A stretch of DNA of 64,000 bases from Microcyclospora pomicola (taxonomy: Eukaryota; Ascomycota; Dothideomycetes; Capnodiales). The translations under genes were made by a program, and so were the position numbers. The stretch spans positions 62,001 through 126,000 of the forward strand of contig NHNY01000025.1 in NCBI GenBank assembly GCA_002786065.1, written 5' to 3'. Under the pieces are notes generated by a model that saw nothing but the letters and a program-made list of their open reading frames with translations, made no database searches and was not told where the DNA came from. Shown one piece after another: positions 21,549 through 32,832 of the stretch (its first letter is position 1; each line of letters begins with the position of its first letter).

Positions 21549-22930
21549 ATGTCGACCTACAATATTGTAGTATTTGGAGGTGCGTTGACAGAGTCATGAC
21601 CAACTAATGCTCGAGACTGATGATTAGCAGGCGATCACTGTGGACCGGAGGTAACTATGCCCCGCTCCGACTGCCATTGAAGCAACGAACGAGACCAGAA
21701 TCTTAACGCATTGGATGTGACCTAGGTGACAACAGAAGCGCTCAAGGTATGCCTTATCTCATGTAGAACAAGTATCGCCGGGCGGGACTGACAACTCGTT
21801 CCAGCTGCTGCGTGCCATCGAGGCCAACTCAGACGTCAAGTTCAACTTCCAAGAACATCTGCTAGGTGGTGTACGTCTCCCATCCCGACCTTCATACTCC
21901 TGTCCTAACGACAATAGTGCTCCATCGATGCTCATGGCACTCCTCTCACCGACGAAGCCCTCGAGGCAGCCAAAGCCGCCGACGCAGTGATTCTCGGGGC
22001 CATTGGAGGACCTAAATGGGGCACCGGCGCTGTTCGTCCAGAACAGGGCATCCTCCGACTGCGCAAAGAGATGGGCACGTTTGGAAACCTTCGTCCGTGT
22101 TTCTTCGCCTCGGAGAGCTTGGTCGACTCCTCGCCGCTCAAGGCTGAAGTGTGCAGAGGCACCAACTTCAACATCGTACGGGAGCTGACGGGTGGCATTT
22201 ACTTCGGCGACCGCAAAGAAGATGACGGGAGTGGATTCGCTCTGGACACGGAGCCGTACTCGCGGATGGAGATCGAGCGGGTGACAAGATTAGCGGCACA
22301 TCTTGCGTTGGCCGAGGACCCTCCGTTGCCAGTGTGGTCGCTGGACAAGGCCAACGTGATGGCGACATCACGATTATGGCGCAAGACGGTGACGAACGTC
22401 ATGGAGACTGAGTTCCCTCAATTGAAGCTGGGTCATCATCTGATTGACTCGGCCGCTATGCTCATGGTCAAGAACCCACGTGCCTTGAACGGTGTGATCG
22501 TGACTAGCAACCTGTTCGGAGACATCATTTCTGACGAAGCTTCCGTGATCCCGGGCTCTCTGGGCCTGCTTCCTAGCGCAAGCTTGACTGCCTCGCCAGA
22601 TGGCAAGGGCAAGTGCAACGGCATTTACGAGCCGATCCACGGCAAGTTTTCTCCAAGCCCAAGATCCGATGCCCAATACTGACTATCGTGACAGGCTCCG
22701 CCCCAGACATCTCCGGCCAGGGAATCGTGAATCCCGTGGCGATGCTGCTTTCAATCGGTATGATGTTGAAGTATTCACTCAATCAGCCCGAGCTTGCAAA
22801 GAAGGTGGACGAGGCGGTGAAGGTTGTCATCGAGAAGGGCATCCGGACAAAGGACATCGGCGGCTCGGCCAAGACCGCTGAAGTCGGTGATGCCGTGGCT
22901 GCGGAAATTGTGACGATTCTGAAACGATAG
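21549..22930 (+). CDS. LEU2: 3-isopropylmalate dehydrogenase
   Basis: Six exons: 21549-21579, 21631-21650, 21726-21746, 21805-21870, 21918-22641 and 22695-22930, together 365 residues, the normal length. The enzyme oxidatively decarboxylates 3-isopropylmalate with NAD+ and Mg2+ in leucine biosynthesis. Visible signatures are the N-terminal [14 protein letters not shown], the substrate-binding [19 protein letters not shown], the [14 protein letters not shown] block and the [11 protein letters not shown]...[13 protein letters not shown] region. The last intron (22642-22694) starts with GC rather than GT; splicing there restores the invariant IHGSAPDI sequence. Four tiny 5' introns split the first 70 residues, leaving exons of only 20-21 nt. 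It converges on RPS18. Confidence 0.96.
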
Positions 22931-23758
22931 GTCCCATAATTCGAACAATCATGACATTCGCGCCTGCGCACTTGTATCACCCTTTCAGTGTCTTGGACTT
23001 GTTCGGTGTGATCAGCTGTCGATCATTCCGCAATGTGGCAGCTCTGCGGCAAGCCCTCACTCGCCTCAGGCATTGTCGTGGCTCGAGCACGTCTCAATCC
23101 AGCAAGCGATGAATCTCGTGGTAGAGCTGGACTCACGCTGACTGTAGAAGTCCATAGGACTTGGGCAAAAAGGCGTGGATCATGTTGTATTGATGGCATG
23201 GTAGCTTGTGGACGAGACATCTTTTATTCTTTGACTGCTTGCAATACGATCGACGGCTCTTGAGAATTGGTCATAAGCTTGTGGGAGACGGGTAAGACGT
23301 GTCATTAATGCTACTGATGGTGGATGTCTATCCATCGTAGTCTCTTCAGCCCATGGGCGGTGGCAATATCAAGTTAATGTAGTCATCCTCAAAAGTGCGC
23401 TTTCTTGAGACTGGTATGGGCTGCACTGTGGTACCGCCAAATCCTCCAAAGACAAAGATTGAAAATTGCGGAAGCGGGCTCACAGTGCGTAACATACGTA
23501 TACATAGCATCATGACCGCGCCAATGAGAAAAGCTGACATGAAAGTTTTGATTCGATTGATGAGAGAGCCGTGGTGCATGCTTCAATTGAGTAACAGCAG
23601 CCGCTTGGTGTTGGGCCGCAGAACTCCTTCGACATGCCCATGTTTTCCGCGCTAACCGCCCGAGTCAAATAACACATCATGGCAGCAGCAGAAGCAGCAG
23701 CATAACGCCAGGGCCCCCAGTTCTGCCTCTCGCAATAACCTTCCCAAAGCGTAAACCA
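22931..23758. other. Convergent intergenic region LEU2 / RPS18
   Basis: The 828-bp gap contains only short frames on both strands and no identifiable gene or RNA. Confidence 0.5.
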
Positions 23759-24415
23759 CTAACCCTTCTTCTTCGACACACCGACAGTCCTTCCCCTTCT
23801 ACCGGTCGTCTTGCTGTGTTGACCACGGACACGGAGACCCCAGTAGTGTCGGAGACCACGGTGAGCGCGGATCTTCTTCAGGCGCTCGAGATCGTCACGG
23901 AGCTTGGAGTCGACACCGTTGGCGAGGACCTGGGAGTCCTTGCCATCGACAATGTCGCGCTGTCTGTTGAGGAACCAGGTGGGGATCTTGTATTGAGTCG
24001 GGTTCTGGATGATGGTGACGATGCGCTCGAGTTCTTCGGAGGTGAGTTCACCGGCGCTGTGCAGAGAAGACATCAGCAAGGTTCATCTGGAGATGAAGAA
24101 TCGAGCGAGCATACCGCTTGTTGAGATCAACATCGGCCTTCTTGCAGACCAAGTTGCTGTATCGGCGACCGACACCCTTGATCTTGGTCAAGGCGTACAT
24201 GACCTTTTGCTTGCCATCGACCTGAATTCACCAGACCATGTCAGCATCGTGTATCCTGTTCCTTGCAACACATCCATGCCATCTCGAACTTGCGCCACTA
24301 TTGCTGAGTCGGATCGCAGGGAGGCGTGCGGAATACTTCGCGGTAGACGTACGTTGGTGTTGAGCAGACGCAGAATGAACTGGAAGTTCGACTTCTCGCC
24401 TGAGACGAGCGACAT
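23759..24415 (-). CDS. RPS18: 40S ribosomal protein S18 (uS13)
   Basis: Three exons, 24353-24415, 24115-24221 and 23759-24056, encode 155 residues. Intron 1 has a GTACGT donor and an AATTCAG acceptor; intron 2 has GTATGC and TGCACAG. The protein reads [21 protein letters not shown], then [20 protein letters not shown] with the helix-two-turn-helix core, then [12 protein letters not shown], and ends in the [17 protein letters not shown] tail that reaches the decoding region. It is a component of the small-subunit head contacting 5S/18S rRNA bridges and tRNA. Identity to yeast Rps18 is obvious throughout. The C-terminal SKKKG extension is slightly longer than in yeast. Confidence 0.97.
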
Positions 24416-25050
24416 GATGGCGGTGATATGTCGTGTAGTCGCTACAGACGTTGCAGTATTGAAGTGTCGACTCGGCGTGGTGGTTGCAAAGCGCATTTTC
24501 GCTAGCGTCAGTGGGAGACTTGGCACACGTGACCCTGACTTCCGCTTGATGCGCATCCTTGACCCACGTCCTGTGTATACTAACAACAACAAATATACAT
24601 CCGGGTCGACAGGCACAATAAAACACTGTGCATTATACCTACGGTAGCATCTGATGCACTTTGATGAGGCTGGATACAGTTCGCCGTGACTTTTCCATGA
24701 TCAGTAGCGGTTCAACGCAATAGTCAATTGACAATCTGCTGCAATACCGTATCTTTTAGTATCTGGGTGTAGGGTTCAGAACATAACAAATCAAAGGACA
24801 GACGAAGTTGTTTTGAGACTTACGAAAGGCGAGTCCCTACATATATATGGTAACCAGTTACTCGCTCTTTTCATGCGAAAAGATCGAGAAGTGCAAGTTG
24901 ATGTGTTTTACCATAGAATCACTCCTAAACATGATTGGGAGCCGGGTATGTTCGTGAAGAAGTCGTTGCTGCCACGATCAAATGCGTCCTGACAGATACC
25001 TAATGGATGACTGAAAACCGAATCCTCTAATGAACCCTCTACGTGTACAT
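24416..25050. other. RPS18 promoter and downstream gene's 3' flank
   Basis: About 360 bp upstream of the RPS18 start the minus strand carries GAACCCTACACCC, which loosely resembles Tbf1/HomolE-type ribosomal-gene promoter boxes. The match is suggestive only. No coding sequence was seen. Confidence 0.4.
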
Positions 25051-25756
25051 CTAGAACTTCTCCCGTACATATCCATAGACGCTCTTCAGCACATGTCTCT
25101 CGCCATCCTTCAAGCTGCGGACCATGGTGTACCTGACAAGATATCTCGTCCCGTTGATAAGCTCAAAGGTCCAGTACCCCTTGGTCTCCCACTGCTTGTC
25201 CGAGGCCAGTGTCGCCTGCTCGATAGCCTCCCCAGTGCCCTCGTTTCCGGCCTGAACCTTGGCGCGCACGTCCTCGTCCTCGATCTCCGCGATCTTGATG
25301 TATCGAGCCCGTGCGGCGAGCTTGCCGGCGGCCTTGTCCTCACGCTCACGGGTCTCGTTGTCTAGCTTGAAGGTGTCCTCGGTGGTCTCGTACGAGCCAG
25401 GCTTGATGTGTGTCTTGGCAGTGATGCTATCGGGTGAGCCAGCTGTGTGCACCAGGCTGAGCTCGACGGTCACCATGCCGAGGGATTTGCGAAGAAGCCA
25501 TGGGAAGCCTTGCTGCGGTGCAAGCGCATGTTAGCATGTGGGAGTGTCTATTGTCACGTGTTGGGAGTGCGTGGGTGGGATGGGATGGGAACGTACAATC
25601 TTGAGCATTGGTTCGAGAGAATCAGACAGAGAAGACTCCTACGGACTGATCAGCTGTTGTCCATGAGCATGAGCCCGGCAAGACAGGAATGGCTCATCGT
25701 ACAAATTTCCAGAATCCGGTCACATTGTGAATCGTTGCCGTCGCTGGTGCAGCCAT
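25051..25756 (-). CDS. Conserved-looking protein of unknown function, weak lipocalin-like features
   Basis: Three exons can be assembled: 25703-25756, 25597-25638 and 25051-25512, giving 185 residues. Both introns keep phase 0; donors are GTACGA and GTACGT, acceptors CCGTAG and CACCGCAG. The protein starts MAAPATATIHNVTGFWKF. The G-x-W piece (TGFWKF), the cluster of predicted beta strands (MVTVELSLVHT, KTHIKPGSYETT, GYWTFELINGTRYLVRYTMVR) and a charged helical stretch in the middle would suit a calycin/lipocalin or fatty-acid-binding fold. This is a weak impression and no named family is claimed. There is no signal peptide. A shorter model starting at the Met at 25476 would lose the G-x-W region. 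Confidence 0.7.
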
Positions 25757-26622
25757 GATTGCAAGATAGGTCGTCTAGAGATCGGGATTGAGGCTGTAAA
25801 GCTTGATTGTCAGTCAATGTTCTCGTAACAAGTTGCGCAGCTGTGTGGATGTAGATCTGTGCATGTTGATGCTGAGATCCGGCATGTAGGCCCATGGCTA
25901 CAAGCAATGCAAGGCAAAACAACTCACCAATAGGTACTTTCTTTATATCAACCTGGAATGTGGCAATGCAATCGTGATATGATCAAGAGGTGCACGAGAT
26001 CGACTCTTATAGCCCCTGAACCAGCATGGCAGCTGCGGCAAACCCTTGCTCGTAGACACAATCATCGTGGAGACTGAACCGCGGTAGTGGTGGGGCACGA
26101 AAGTAAAATGTGCTGTACCTTTTGGGATTGCCCGCATGGAGAAGCTTAAATCAAAGAAGCGTGCGAGAGTGGAGTTGATAGGATGGATTCTAGTGGACCC
26201 CGCGTTCATGCAAACAGATGGACAAGCATGTGACCGTCAAGATATGTTCAGCGACGTTCAGTGAAAGACATATATTCACTGATTCAGACTCTGGAAAGGT
26301 AGTGATCGTAGTCCCTTTATCTAGTAATTATACATTCGTGCTTCTCGTAACTCGTTAGGTGCTGTGCGCAGGAAGCAGGCCTTTCCAATAATTCAGCCAG
26401 TCCGCTAGGCATGGCCCTCCGCAACATAATATATCCTTTGGCCTAGTGTTGAACGAGGTTCACACCATGCCACAGTCCCCCAATCCAAGCGTGAAGATCT
26501 GGTAAAGATGGTACGGGGCCAGGTCTAGATATGGCGAAGAGGTTCGGATTCGGAACTAGCATCTCAATAGCTCGACGGCGGTGAAGACCACAAGATCGGA
26601 CTGCTCAATTGTCGGTGAGGCA
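25757..26622. other. Intergenic region
   Basis: An 88-codon minus-strand frame with an ATG (25943-26209) is present but has no domain, signal peptide or recognisable composition, so it is not called. Otherwise nothing was seen. Confidence 0.45.
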
Positions 26623-26970
26623 TCATAGCTTTCCATCGTCGTAGTCCATTCCATCGAACAATCTCAAGACAACATCAAGCATCGGTCCTTTCAGGTCGTC
26701 TTCCTCATTACCGTCACGATCGTCGTCGAAATCGCCGAATATGCGTCGGTCCCGGGCAGAAGCTGATTCCACAGGATAGGAAGATGAAGTCGACATTTTC
26801 ATAACAGGCCAACTTGTTCGAGGAAAGGCCTGCCCATCAGATACATTGCATCTCAGTGCTTCGGCATCGATGATTTGTTGAATAAGTCCATATTGTGGTC
26901 GCATCGTTGACTTTTCTCTATAATTCGGGCGATGCCTGATGCGTTTTCTGTTATTGTGTCTTTGGCCCAT
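26623..26970 (-). CDS. Small MGQRHN-type hypothetical protein
   Basis: A single-exon frame of 115 residues begins MGQRHNNRKRIRHRP and ends with an acidic region (DFDDDRDGNEEDD) followed by LDVVLRLFDGMDYDD. I recall small fungal proteins, notably from Dothideomycetes, that start MGQRHN followed by an Arg-rich tract and end with a short acidic/hydrophobic block; this frame fits that layout. The function is unknown. The basic N-terminus (nine Arg/Lys in the first 20 residues) could bind nucleic acid or be a nuclear signal, which is inference. No membrane segment or signal peptide is present. The gene stands alone in a 2 kb gap between two minus-strand genes. Confidence 0.55.
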   Translation of the reverse strand: MGQRHNNRKRIRHRPNYREKSTMRPQYGLIQQIIDAEALRCNVSDGQAFPRTSWPVMKMSTSSSYPVESASARDRRIFGDFDDDRDGNEEDDLKGPMLDVVLRLFDGMDYDDGKL

Positions 26971-27765
26971 GGCGTGAATGGTTGTTGGACTGGAGGAAGT
27001 GGAGAGTGACTCAAGTTAATGGAGAATGATTTACCTAGGTAGTATTGATGACGGAAGAGCAGACATTTAATAGAGATCGAAGCAAACTTCACTATGAGTC
27101 GCTATCCTCGTGACCCATCATGAGACCCCGACATCGCAATGAGCCGTCATTATGCGCTCGCAAGACTCATGGTCAAGTTTTCTTGGGTATCCATACTTTG
27201 TTGGTTGCGCAATCGCGAGAATTATGTTCGAGCTGGATGCCCAAGAGTGACTCATGCAGGGGAAAGGGATGCATCATGTGACTGAAGTTGGAACTCGCCA
27301 CATGCGTCTCGACCATCGCGTGCATGGCACATGATCAGTCACTCGTGCCACTGCATCACAAATAGATTCTACACTAATCGCATGAAGCTCAACTTGTAGC
27401 AGTGGCTGAGCAAAATCATCATCGCCAAGATTCAGAGATCTTTGCTGCGTGGCGGGTGACTGTGAAGATGTTTGTTGGAATCATTGTTTAAAAGTTTCGA
27501 ATCATTAGTCAATTGCAGCCTAACATCAGTCCAGGCTCTCGTGTGCCGACAAGAGCAGGTCCAAGAGTGTGGTCTAGTCAGTATTCGACAACGATGAGTT
27601 TTTGCCTCGATCATGGAGTAATGAGAGGGAGAGCTAAGAGGGTCTTAGCGCTTGGTTGCGCGCAGATGTCCGGCATGTGTCAAAGGCCTTTTGCTATATA
27701 TGGTACACAACTCATACTGGACACTCCCACCCACCCGATCTATCTGTAATGTATGATGTACAAGC
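26971..27765. other. Intergenic region upstream of the MGQRHN gene
   Basis: An ACCTAGGT palindrome at 27033-27040 lies about 65 bp upstream of the MGQRHN start codon. No gene was recognised between here and the ATP12 stop. Confidence 0.45.
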
Positions 27766-28878
27766 TCAACTTACAAGCAGGATAACACTGCCAAGCTGCC
27801 GTCGGATGTCTTCTTTCTCCACGTCATGCGTGTCCTCCACTTCTCCCCACTGCTCAATCTGATGCATTACTTCCAGCGTTGCCGCTTCGGCTGCCTGCTC
27901 AATGCCAAAAGCGCCTCTTTCGGCACTGACCTCATCGACCTTCTTAGGACTTTGCAGATGTCTGAACTCTTTACTCCACGCCACCAGTAATCTGGAAGCT
28001 ACAAGGAAAGACTTCGTGGCTAGAACTCCTCGCTCTAGTCCTGCCAGCTCGAAAGGTGGCAGAGATGCTATCCACTGCCGAATCACATCGCGCGTGACTT
28101 GTGGTTGTTGAATAGGGACGATGCTCTCCTCACCAAGAATAGGTATGATATCCACATTGCCGTCAAAGACGTGAGTTCGTAGGAACGCAATGATGGGTTC
28201 CGCTACGTCTCGTTGCCGTTCGCGAAGGTTCTTCTGTCCCTGATGGGCGGGTTCGTGTAGGTTGGTCTCAGGCGCCCAGCACAGCAGCGTATCGGTAGAA
28301 AGGTATCGCATCAACATCTTGGTAAGGTTCTCCCTGAGCGTGGTGTCATTGTTGCTGTCGGCAGCTTCTAGATCGATAGCACGAGAAACCAGTGATGTGA
28401 GGGGCACGTAATGGTGCTTGATCGCCTGTTGCGCAGAGATGAGCGCATCCCATTCCACCGCTATGCTAGTCGCAAGAGCACGCTTCGAATGCGGGAGTGT
28501 GAGGATGCGCTTTCCAGCGGTACGCACAGGCCGAGAATCCAGCAGGACTTGAAGACCAGCCTCTGTATCCTTAACCGAGACCTCCTTCCAGAATCGTTTT
28601 TTCAGTGCCGATGCGGGCTTGTCAGGATTGACCTTGGCTCTTTGATTTTGGATCAGAGCTTCTGCCCGCTCTCGCTTGCGGGCCACGCGATCCTGGGGAA
28701 AGTCTATCGCAGCTTGAGGTGCGCCTGGAGGAGGCCCGGCGATCGGTGTATGAGGAAGTGGTTGTGCCTCAGTTGGGGGACTGGTGTGTAGGCATCGAAA
28801 GTAGCGGGGCCGGGGACGAGCGACACAGCGGCGGACACTCAACAAAGAGGTCGCTCGAAGGGCGGCTGATACTTCCAT
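27766..28878 (-). CDS. ATP12: Mitochondrial F1-ATPase assembly chaperone Atp12
   Basis: Single exon, 370 residues from the ATG at 28878. An upstream in-frame Met at 28953 was not used, because residues 1-35 from 28878 form a clear mitochondrial presequence (ATSLLSVRRCVARPRPRYFRCLHTSPP). The ATP12 domain follows from about residue 90: KKRFWKEVSVKD, LLDSRPVRTAGKRILTLPHS, AVEWDALISAQQAIKHHYVPLTSL, and the C-terminal LATKSFLVASRLLVAWSKEF block. Atp12 binds the F1 alpha subunit in the matrix to prevent aggregation before hexamer assembly. The frame ends LGSVILLVS; a GTAAGT overlaps the stop but read-through to the conserved LLVS end is the simpler model. It shares a divergent promoter with the Zn2Cys6 gene. 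Confidence 0.94.
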   Translation of the reverse strand: MEVSAALRATSLLSVRRCVARPRPRYFRCLHTSPPTEAQPLPHTPIAGPPPGAPQAAIDFPQDRVARKRERAEALIQNQRAKVNPDKPASALKKRFWKEVSVKDTEAGLQVLLDSRPVRTAGKRILTLPHSKRALATSIAVEWDALISAQQAIKHHYVPLTSLVSRAIDLEAADSNNDTTLRENLTKMLMRYLSTDTLLCWAPETNLHEPAHQGQKNLRERQRDVAEPIIAFLRTHVFDGNVDIIPILGEESIVPIQQPQVTRDVIRQWIASLPPFELAGLERGVLATKSFLVASRLLVAWSKEFRHLQSPKKVDEVSAERGAFGIEQAAEAATLEVMHQIEQWGEVEDTHDVEKEDIRRQLGSVILLVS

Positions 28879-29544
28879 CGTTGGTGGTTTGTGTTGTGGT
28901 GATGGCGAAAGACAAGATGGAAATTGGCCGTACGGAAAGTCATCATTGAGCATGAACGTAGGGCTGAATTAGAGTTTACACCCGCATACCTGCACAATTG
29001 GATGGGAATTCCATGTCATTTAGATATAGCTCTATGCCCTTTTAGTTGTGAGTATGATTGTAGGCTTGGTTGCACAATAACAATAGCTCATCTCATATCT
29101 GTTCGAGACTACAATCTGCAATCGAGGGGTATGCGCGCATGTACGTCAATTCCTACCTATTTCCAACACACTCGCTGAGACTGTTATAGAGGAGAACTAG
29201 CCGAGTGGCCGAGCCCTGAGTGCCCCAGGAAATGGCCATGATTAGATCATAAGCCTTGATAATCATCTTTACCCTTCACATACATGTATCTCTGAGTGCG
29301 ACCTTGCGGCCATTGATCCTCAGCACCACTTATGGGTTTGCTGCACAGCGGAAAGAGTCAAGCGCTCGTGTCGAGCTGGGCGAATGTGAAAGAGCAAGAT
29401 ATACGAAGGCTGTAACTTGAAAGCTTGGCCTCTTCAACACGACAATCCTCCTCGATGGTACCCAACGCATACAGCCCTCCCACGGAGAAGAGGTAAAGCG
29501 CCTCGGCGGCATACTGGATCGTGCCGGCGACCTCCCTACTGGTG
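28879..29544. other. Divergent promoter region ATP12 / Zn2Cys6 factor
   Basis: The region holds two promoters. A sequence resembling a tRNA A box (TAGCCGAGTGG) lies at about 29198 without a matching B box; see rejected items. Confidence 0.5.
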
Positions 29545-32500
29545 ATGGACACAACATCTACGCAGCTCAACGAGCAAAGTCCGCAAAAAGGGCAACCCAA
29601 GCCTATTCGTTTCGTCGCAAATTATGAAGGGCCGCTGCCGAAGAGGTGCGTGTCTGTGTCCTGGCAAAACTCGTTGCGAGGCTCGCTTCTGATAACATAG
29701 GACTTTAGACGGCGCATTGGCGCAGCCTGCATCACATGTCGAAAGCGGAAGACGGCGTGTTCAGGCGAACGGCCGCTATGCGAAACATGTCTTTCGAACA
29801 AGATCGATTGCGCTGGCTACTCCACGGAGTCAGTAACACGAGATCCGAAACAGAGCTCCTCATACACATCATCAGTCTCCTATCCCAGCCAAGAGACAAA
29901 ACCAAAGGCTCCCAAACAAGTTGTGTCGCCTCGCCTGGGCATTGATCAGAAGCATGGAGGCCTCGCACCAGAAAATACAACCTTCGTGGACAATCATACC
30001 AATGTTCAATCGCCGAAGAGCTCACTGGCGCCTGCAGCTTCTCCCTCCAAGCCTCGTACACCCGTTCAAGAGCCACTCTTCTCTGGCCCGCGAAATAGAA
30101 TGCCTTATTTCCGGTGGTTGGGACCTACTGCGATCATGCCCGGGTTCAAACAGATGGTCGTGAAAGTCAGGAGACAAGATCCGGACATGGCAAGATCGTC
30201 TACAGACGGTGGAATGCTGTCACCTTCCATCAACAATCTTGGTTCGTCAGAGCAGCGGCCATCTTCGATATACACCAGCGCATCGGTCGCAGGAGACTCT
30301 GAAATGCGGACGCCGCTCAACTTGCCATTCTACGACACTTCTCCAATCCCGCCAAGTGAGCTGATCACACACCTCGCTCAAACTTTCTTCGACCACGTCG
30401 GCTGCAATTACCCCTTCCTGCAAAGAGAGCGATTCATGCGGGATCTGGAGGAGAAGCAGGTGGATGCAATACTGGTGGATGCTGTATGTGCCTTGGCTGC
30501 TCGCTTCTCCACCCATCCGTTACTCAAGCAGCAACCTCTGGAGGAGAACAAATCTTCACCTGCCGAGTACGGACACGCGTTTGCTTCTCGCGCCAAAATT
30601 GCCTTGGTCGACACGTTTGGATGTCCATCGGTAGCAGCCGTTCAGGCGGCTTTGCTTCTCGCCTATAACGAATTCGGCGAGAGTCGGGACAGCGGACTGT
30701 GGATGTATCTAGGTATCTCCATCCGCATGGCGCAAGACCTGGGTATGCACAAGTTGGAGGGCTTGAGGTACAAAGGCATGACTGGGCCAACCCCCAAAAT
30801 GATCAAACGCGAATCTCAGACTGGCTTTAGCATTGCAGAGATCATTTCTCCTGCAAAAGAGAAAACCGAGAAGAGCGCGAAAAGTATCGAGCCAGAGGAG
30901 AAGGCCAACCACGACCCCAAAGCGATAGATGAACAAAAAGCCGTCGAACAAGAACGTGTAGATACGTTCTGGGCCGTCTTTTTCCTAGATCGGGTTGTTT
31001 CGTCCGGCACGGGCAGACGAAGTACTTTGCGTGATAAGGACATCGAGCTTTCTTTCCCATCTCTGGATGAAAAAGATCCTAGATCCGGTTGGCCAGCTCC
31101 TTTCCCGGCTCTGATTCGTATTGTTCACTTATACGGACGCGTTGCCGACTTGCTCAACAGCATCAAAGAGCCGTCGGATATAAATGCAGAAACCCCCAAG
31201 CGCCTTGCCTCAATGGAACACCAAGTCACGAACTTTTACCAAGGGCTACCACTCAAACTTCATTTCGACGCTGTCAGCTTCCAATACTACATGAAAGCTG
31301 GTGAGGGCACAAACTTCGTGCTGCTACACTTTTGGTTTCATACACTTATTGTGTTATTGCATCAGCCTACATTGCTTAAGACATTTGAGGGTCACATGCT
31401 ACAGCTTTTCCCGAACAGTCAGCAACTGTCTATGTCATCAGCTAAAACCATTGCTGATATATTGTCGTACTCGCAACTCATGGACGCGAAGGCAAGTCTT
31501 GGCAACCCATTCACAAGCCAACCGATTTATATTGCGGCTTGTGCATTCCTCAAAGAGACAGCCGAGAGGACAGCAACATCAAATGCTCAATCTCGTGCTG
31601 GCAGTCCTACGTCCAAAAGTCGACCATTTTCGAAAAGCAAAATCACGATCGCCGACGTGACCAACAATCCACCAGCACCGACAGCCACCGCAGAGCAGAA
31701 GTCCTTGGCAAAGCATACACTACTCGCGACCGCAGCTAGCCAGCACTACCAACTGTGCTACAAGGCCCTGCAGTCGCTGGAGATGTATTGGTCAGGTACA
31801 AAATACATCATCACCATCCTTGATCAGATGTTCGAGGGAGTGGAAGATCCTCTCTTGTATACGGTGGAAGAGGGTGAAAGCTCAATGGAGCGTCCAAAAC
31901 CTGAGCCTGCGTTCACATCGCCGGGCTGGCGAAGGAAGCTCTCATGGGGAACGTATCTTGGTGCACCGCATTTGAACGGAGCTTTGGGCATCAGGAGTCC
32001 GTTCTTCTCGAAGAGTGCCCTCTACCAAGTGCCCGGTAGTCCGATTGTTGATCCTAACAAGGGTGAGAATTGTTTTGATTTAGAAGTGCCAACGATACAT
32101 ACTGATAGCAGAACAGCAATCGGATGGACACTTACAGGTACCATGGACTCTTCCAGTACAAATTTGGCCTGGCATTTCGCTGGTAACGATAATGCACTGT
32201 ACGGCCAACGAGGGTCAAGCACGTTGGGCCCAGCCGACAGCAACGGATACGCAAATAATCTCAACAATGGACATGAAAGCAGTAAGGTGGAACTGATACC
32301 AGGGTACGCATCACATCTTCGAATGGACTCCACTGGCTCACCACAAGCTGGCGGGTCAACGCAAGGCCAAGGCCACGCATCCTCGATACCACAATATACC
32401 AGTTCAACAAGCACTGCAGATGCCGACCTCCTCCTCGGCCTCCATTCACCTTTCAATCATGTCCACACGAGCGGGACATCGATAAACCACAACGCCGTAT

Positions 32501-32832
32501 GCAATGGCGATATGACATCCTACGTCCATCCAGCGACTTCTCATGCCACGAACAGCATGGGCAACTTCTCTACGAATACCGTCGCTCCCTTCCCAGCGGC
32601 AATGACCGGGACGACTCAATTCACGGAGTTCATGGCTCCGGGAATCCACAATTATAGTGATATGATGATTGAAAGTCAAGACGTCGACATGAGCATGCTG
32701 GGCTTGGAGATGATGCCTTGGTTCGACAGCTATCCTACACAGGACATGATGGGTATGGGTAGCGTCTACCACGCTGGCCCTGGCACTACCTCGACATCCG
32801 CTGCACGATCACATCCGAATAGTAAACGTTGA
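29545..32832 (+). CDS. Zn(II)2Cys6 fungal-specific transcription factor
   Basis: Two exons, 29545-29645 and 29709-32832, encode 1,074 residues. The 63-nt intron (GTGCGT donor, ACTTTAG acceptor) splits the protein just before the zinc cluster, and only the second of two nearby AG acceptors keeps the frame. Cysteines fall at residues 41, 44, 51, 58, 61 and 68 (C-x2-C-x6-C-x6-C-x2-C-x6-C), flanked by basic residues for DNA contact. The fungal_trans middle homology region begins near residue 185 (LAQTFFDHVGCNYPFLQ) and contains LGISIRMAQDLGMHK. A lysine/glutamate-rich insert lies inside it. The C-terminal 350 residues are Ser/Gly/Asn-rich and acidic-hydrophobic at the end, as in activation domains. 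The target genes are unknown; no metabolic cluster adjoins it. Confidence 0.9.

Noticed and set aside
25943-26209. An 88-codon ATG-initiated minus-strand frame
   Set aside because: No homologue-like features, signal peptide or domain, and chance frames of this size are expected in a 2 kb gap.
29190-29235. tRNA-like A box (TAGCCGAGTGG) near 29198
   Set aside because: No GGTTCGA-type B box, acceptor stem or anticodon arm follows within tRNA distance.
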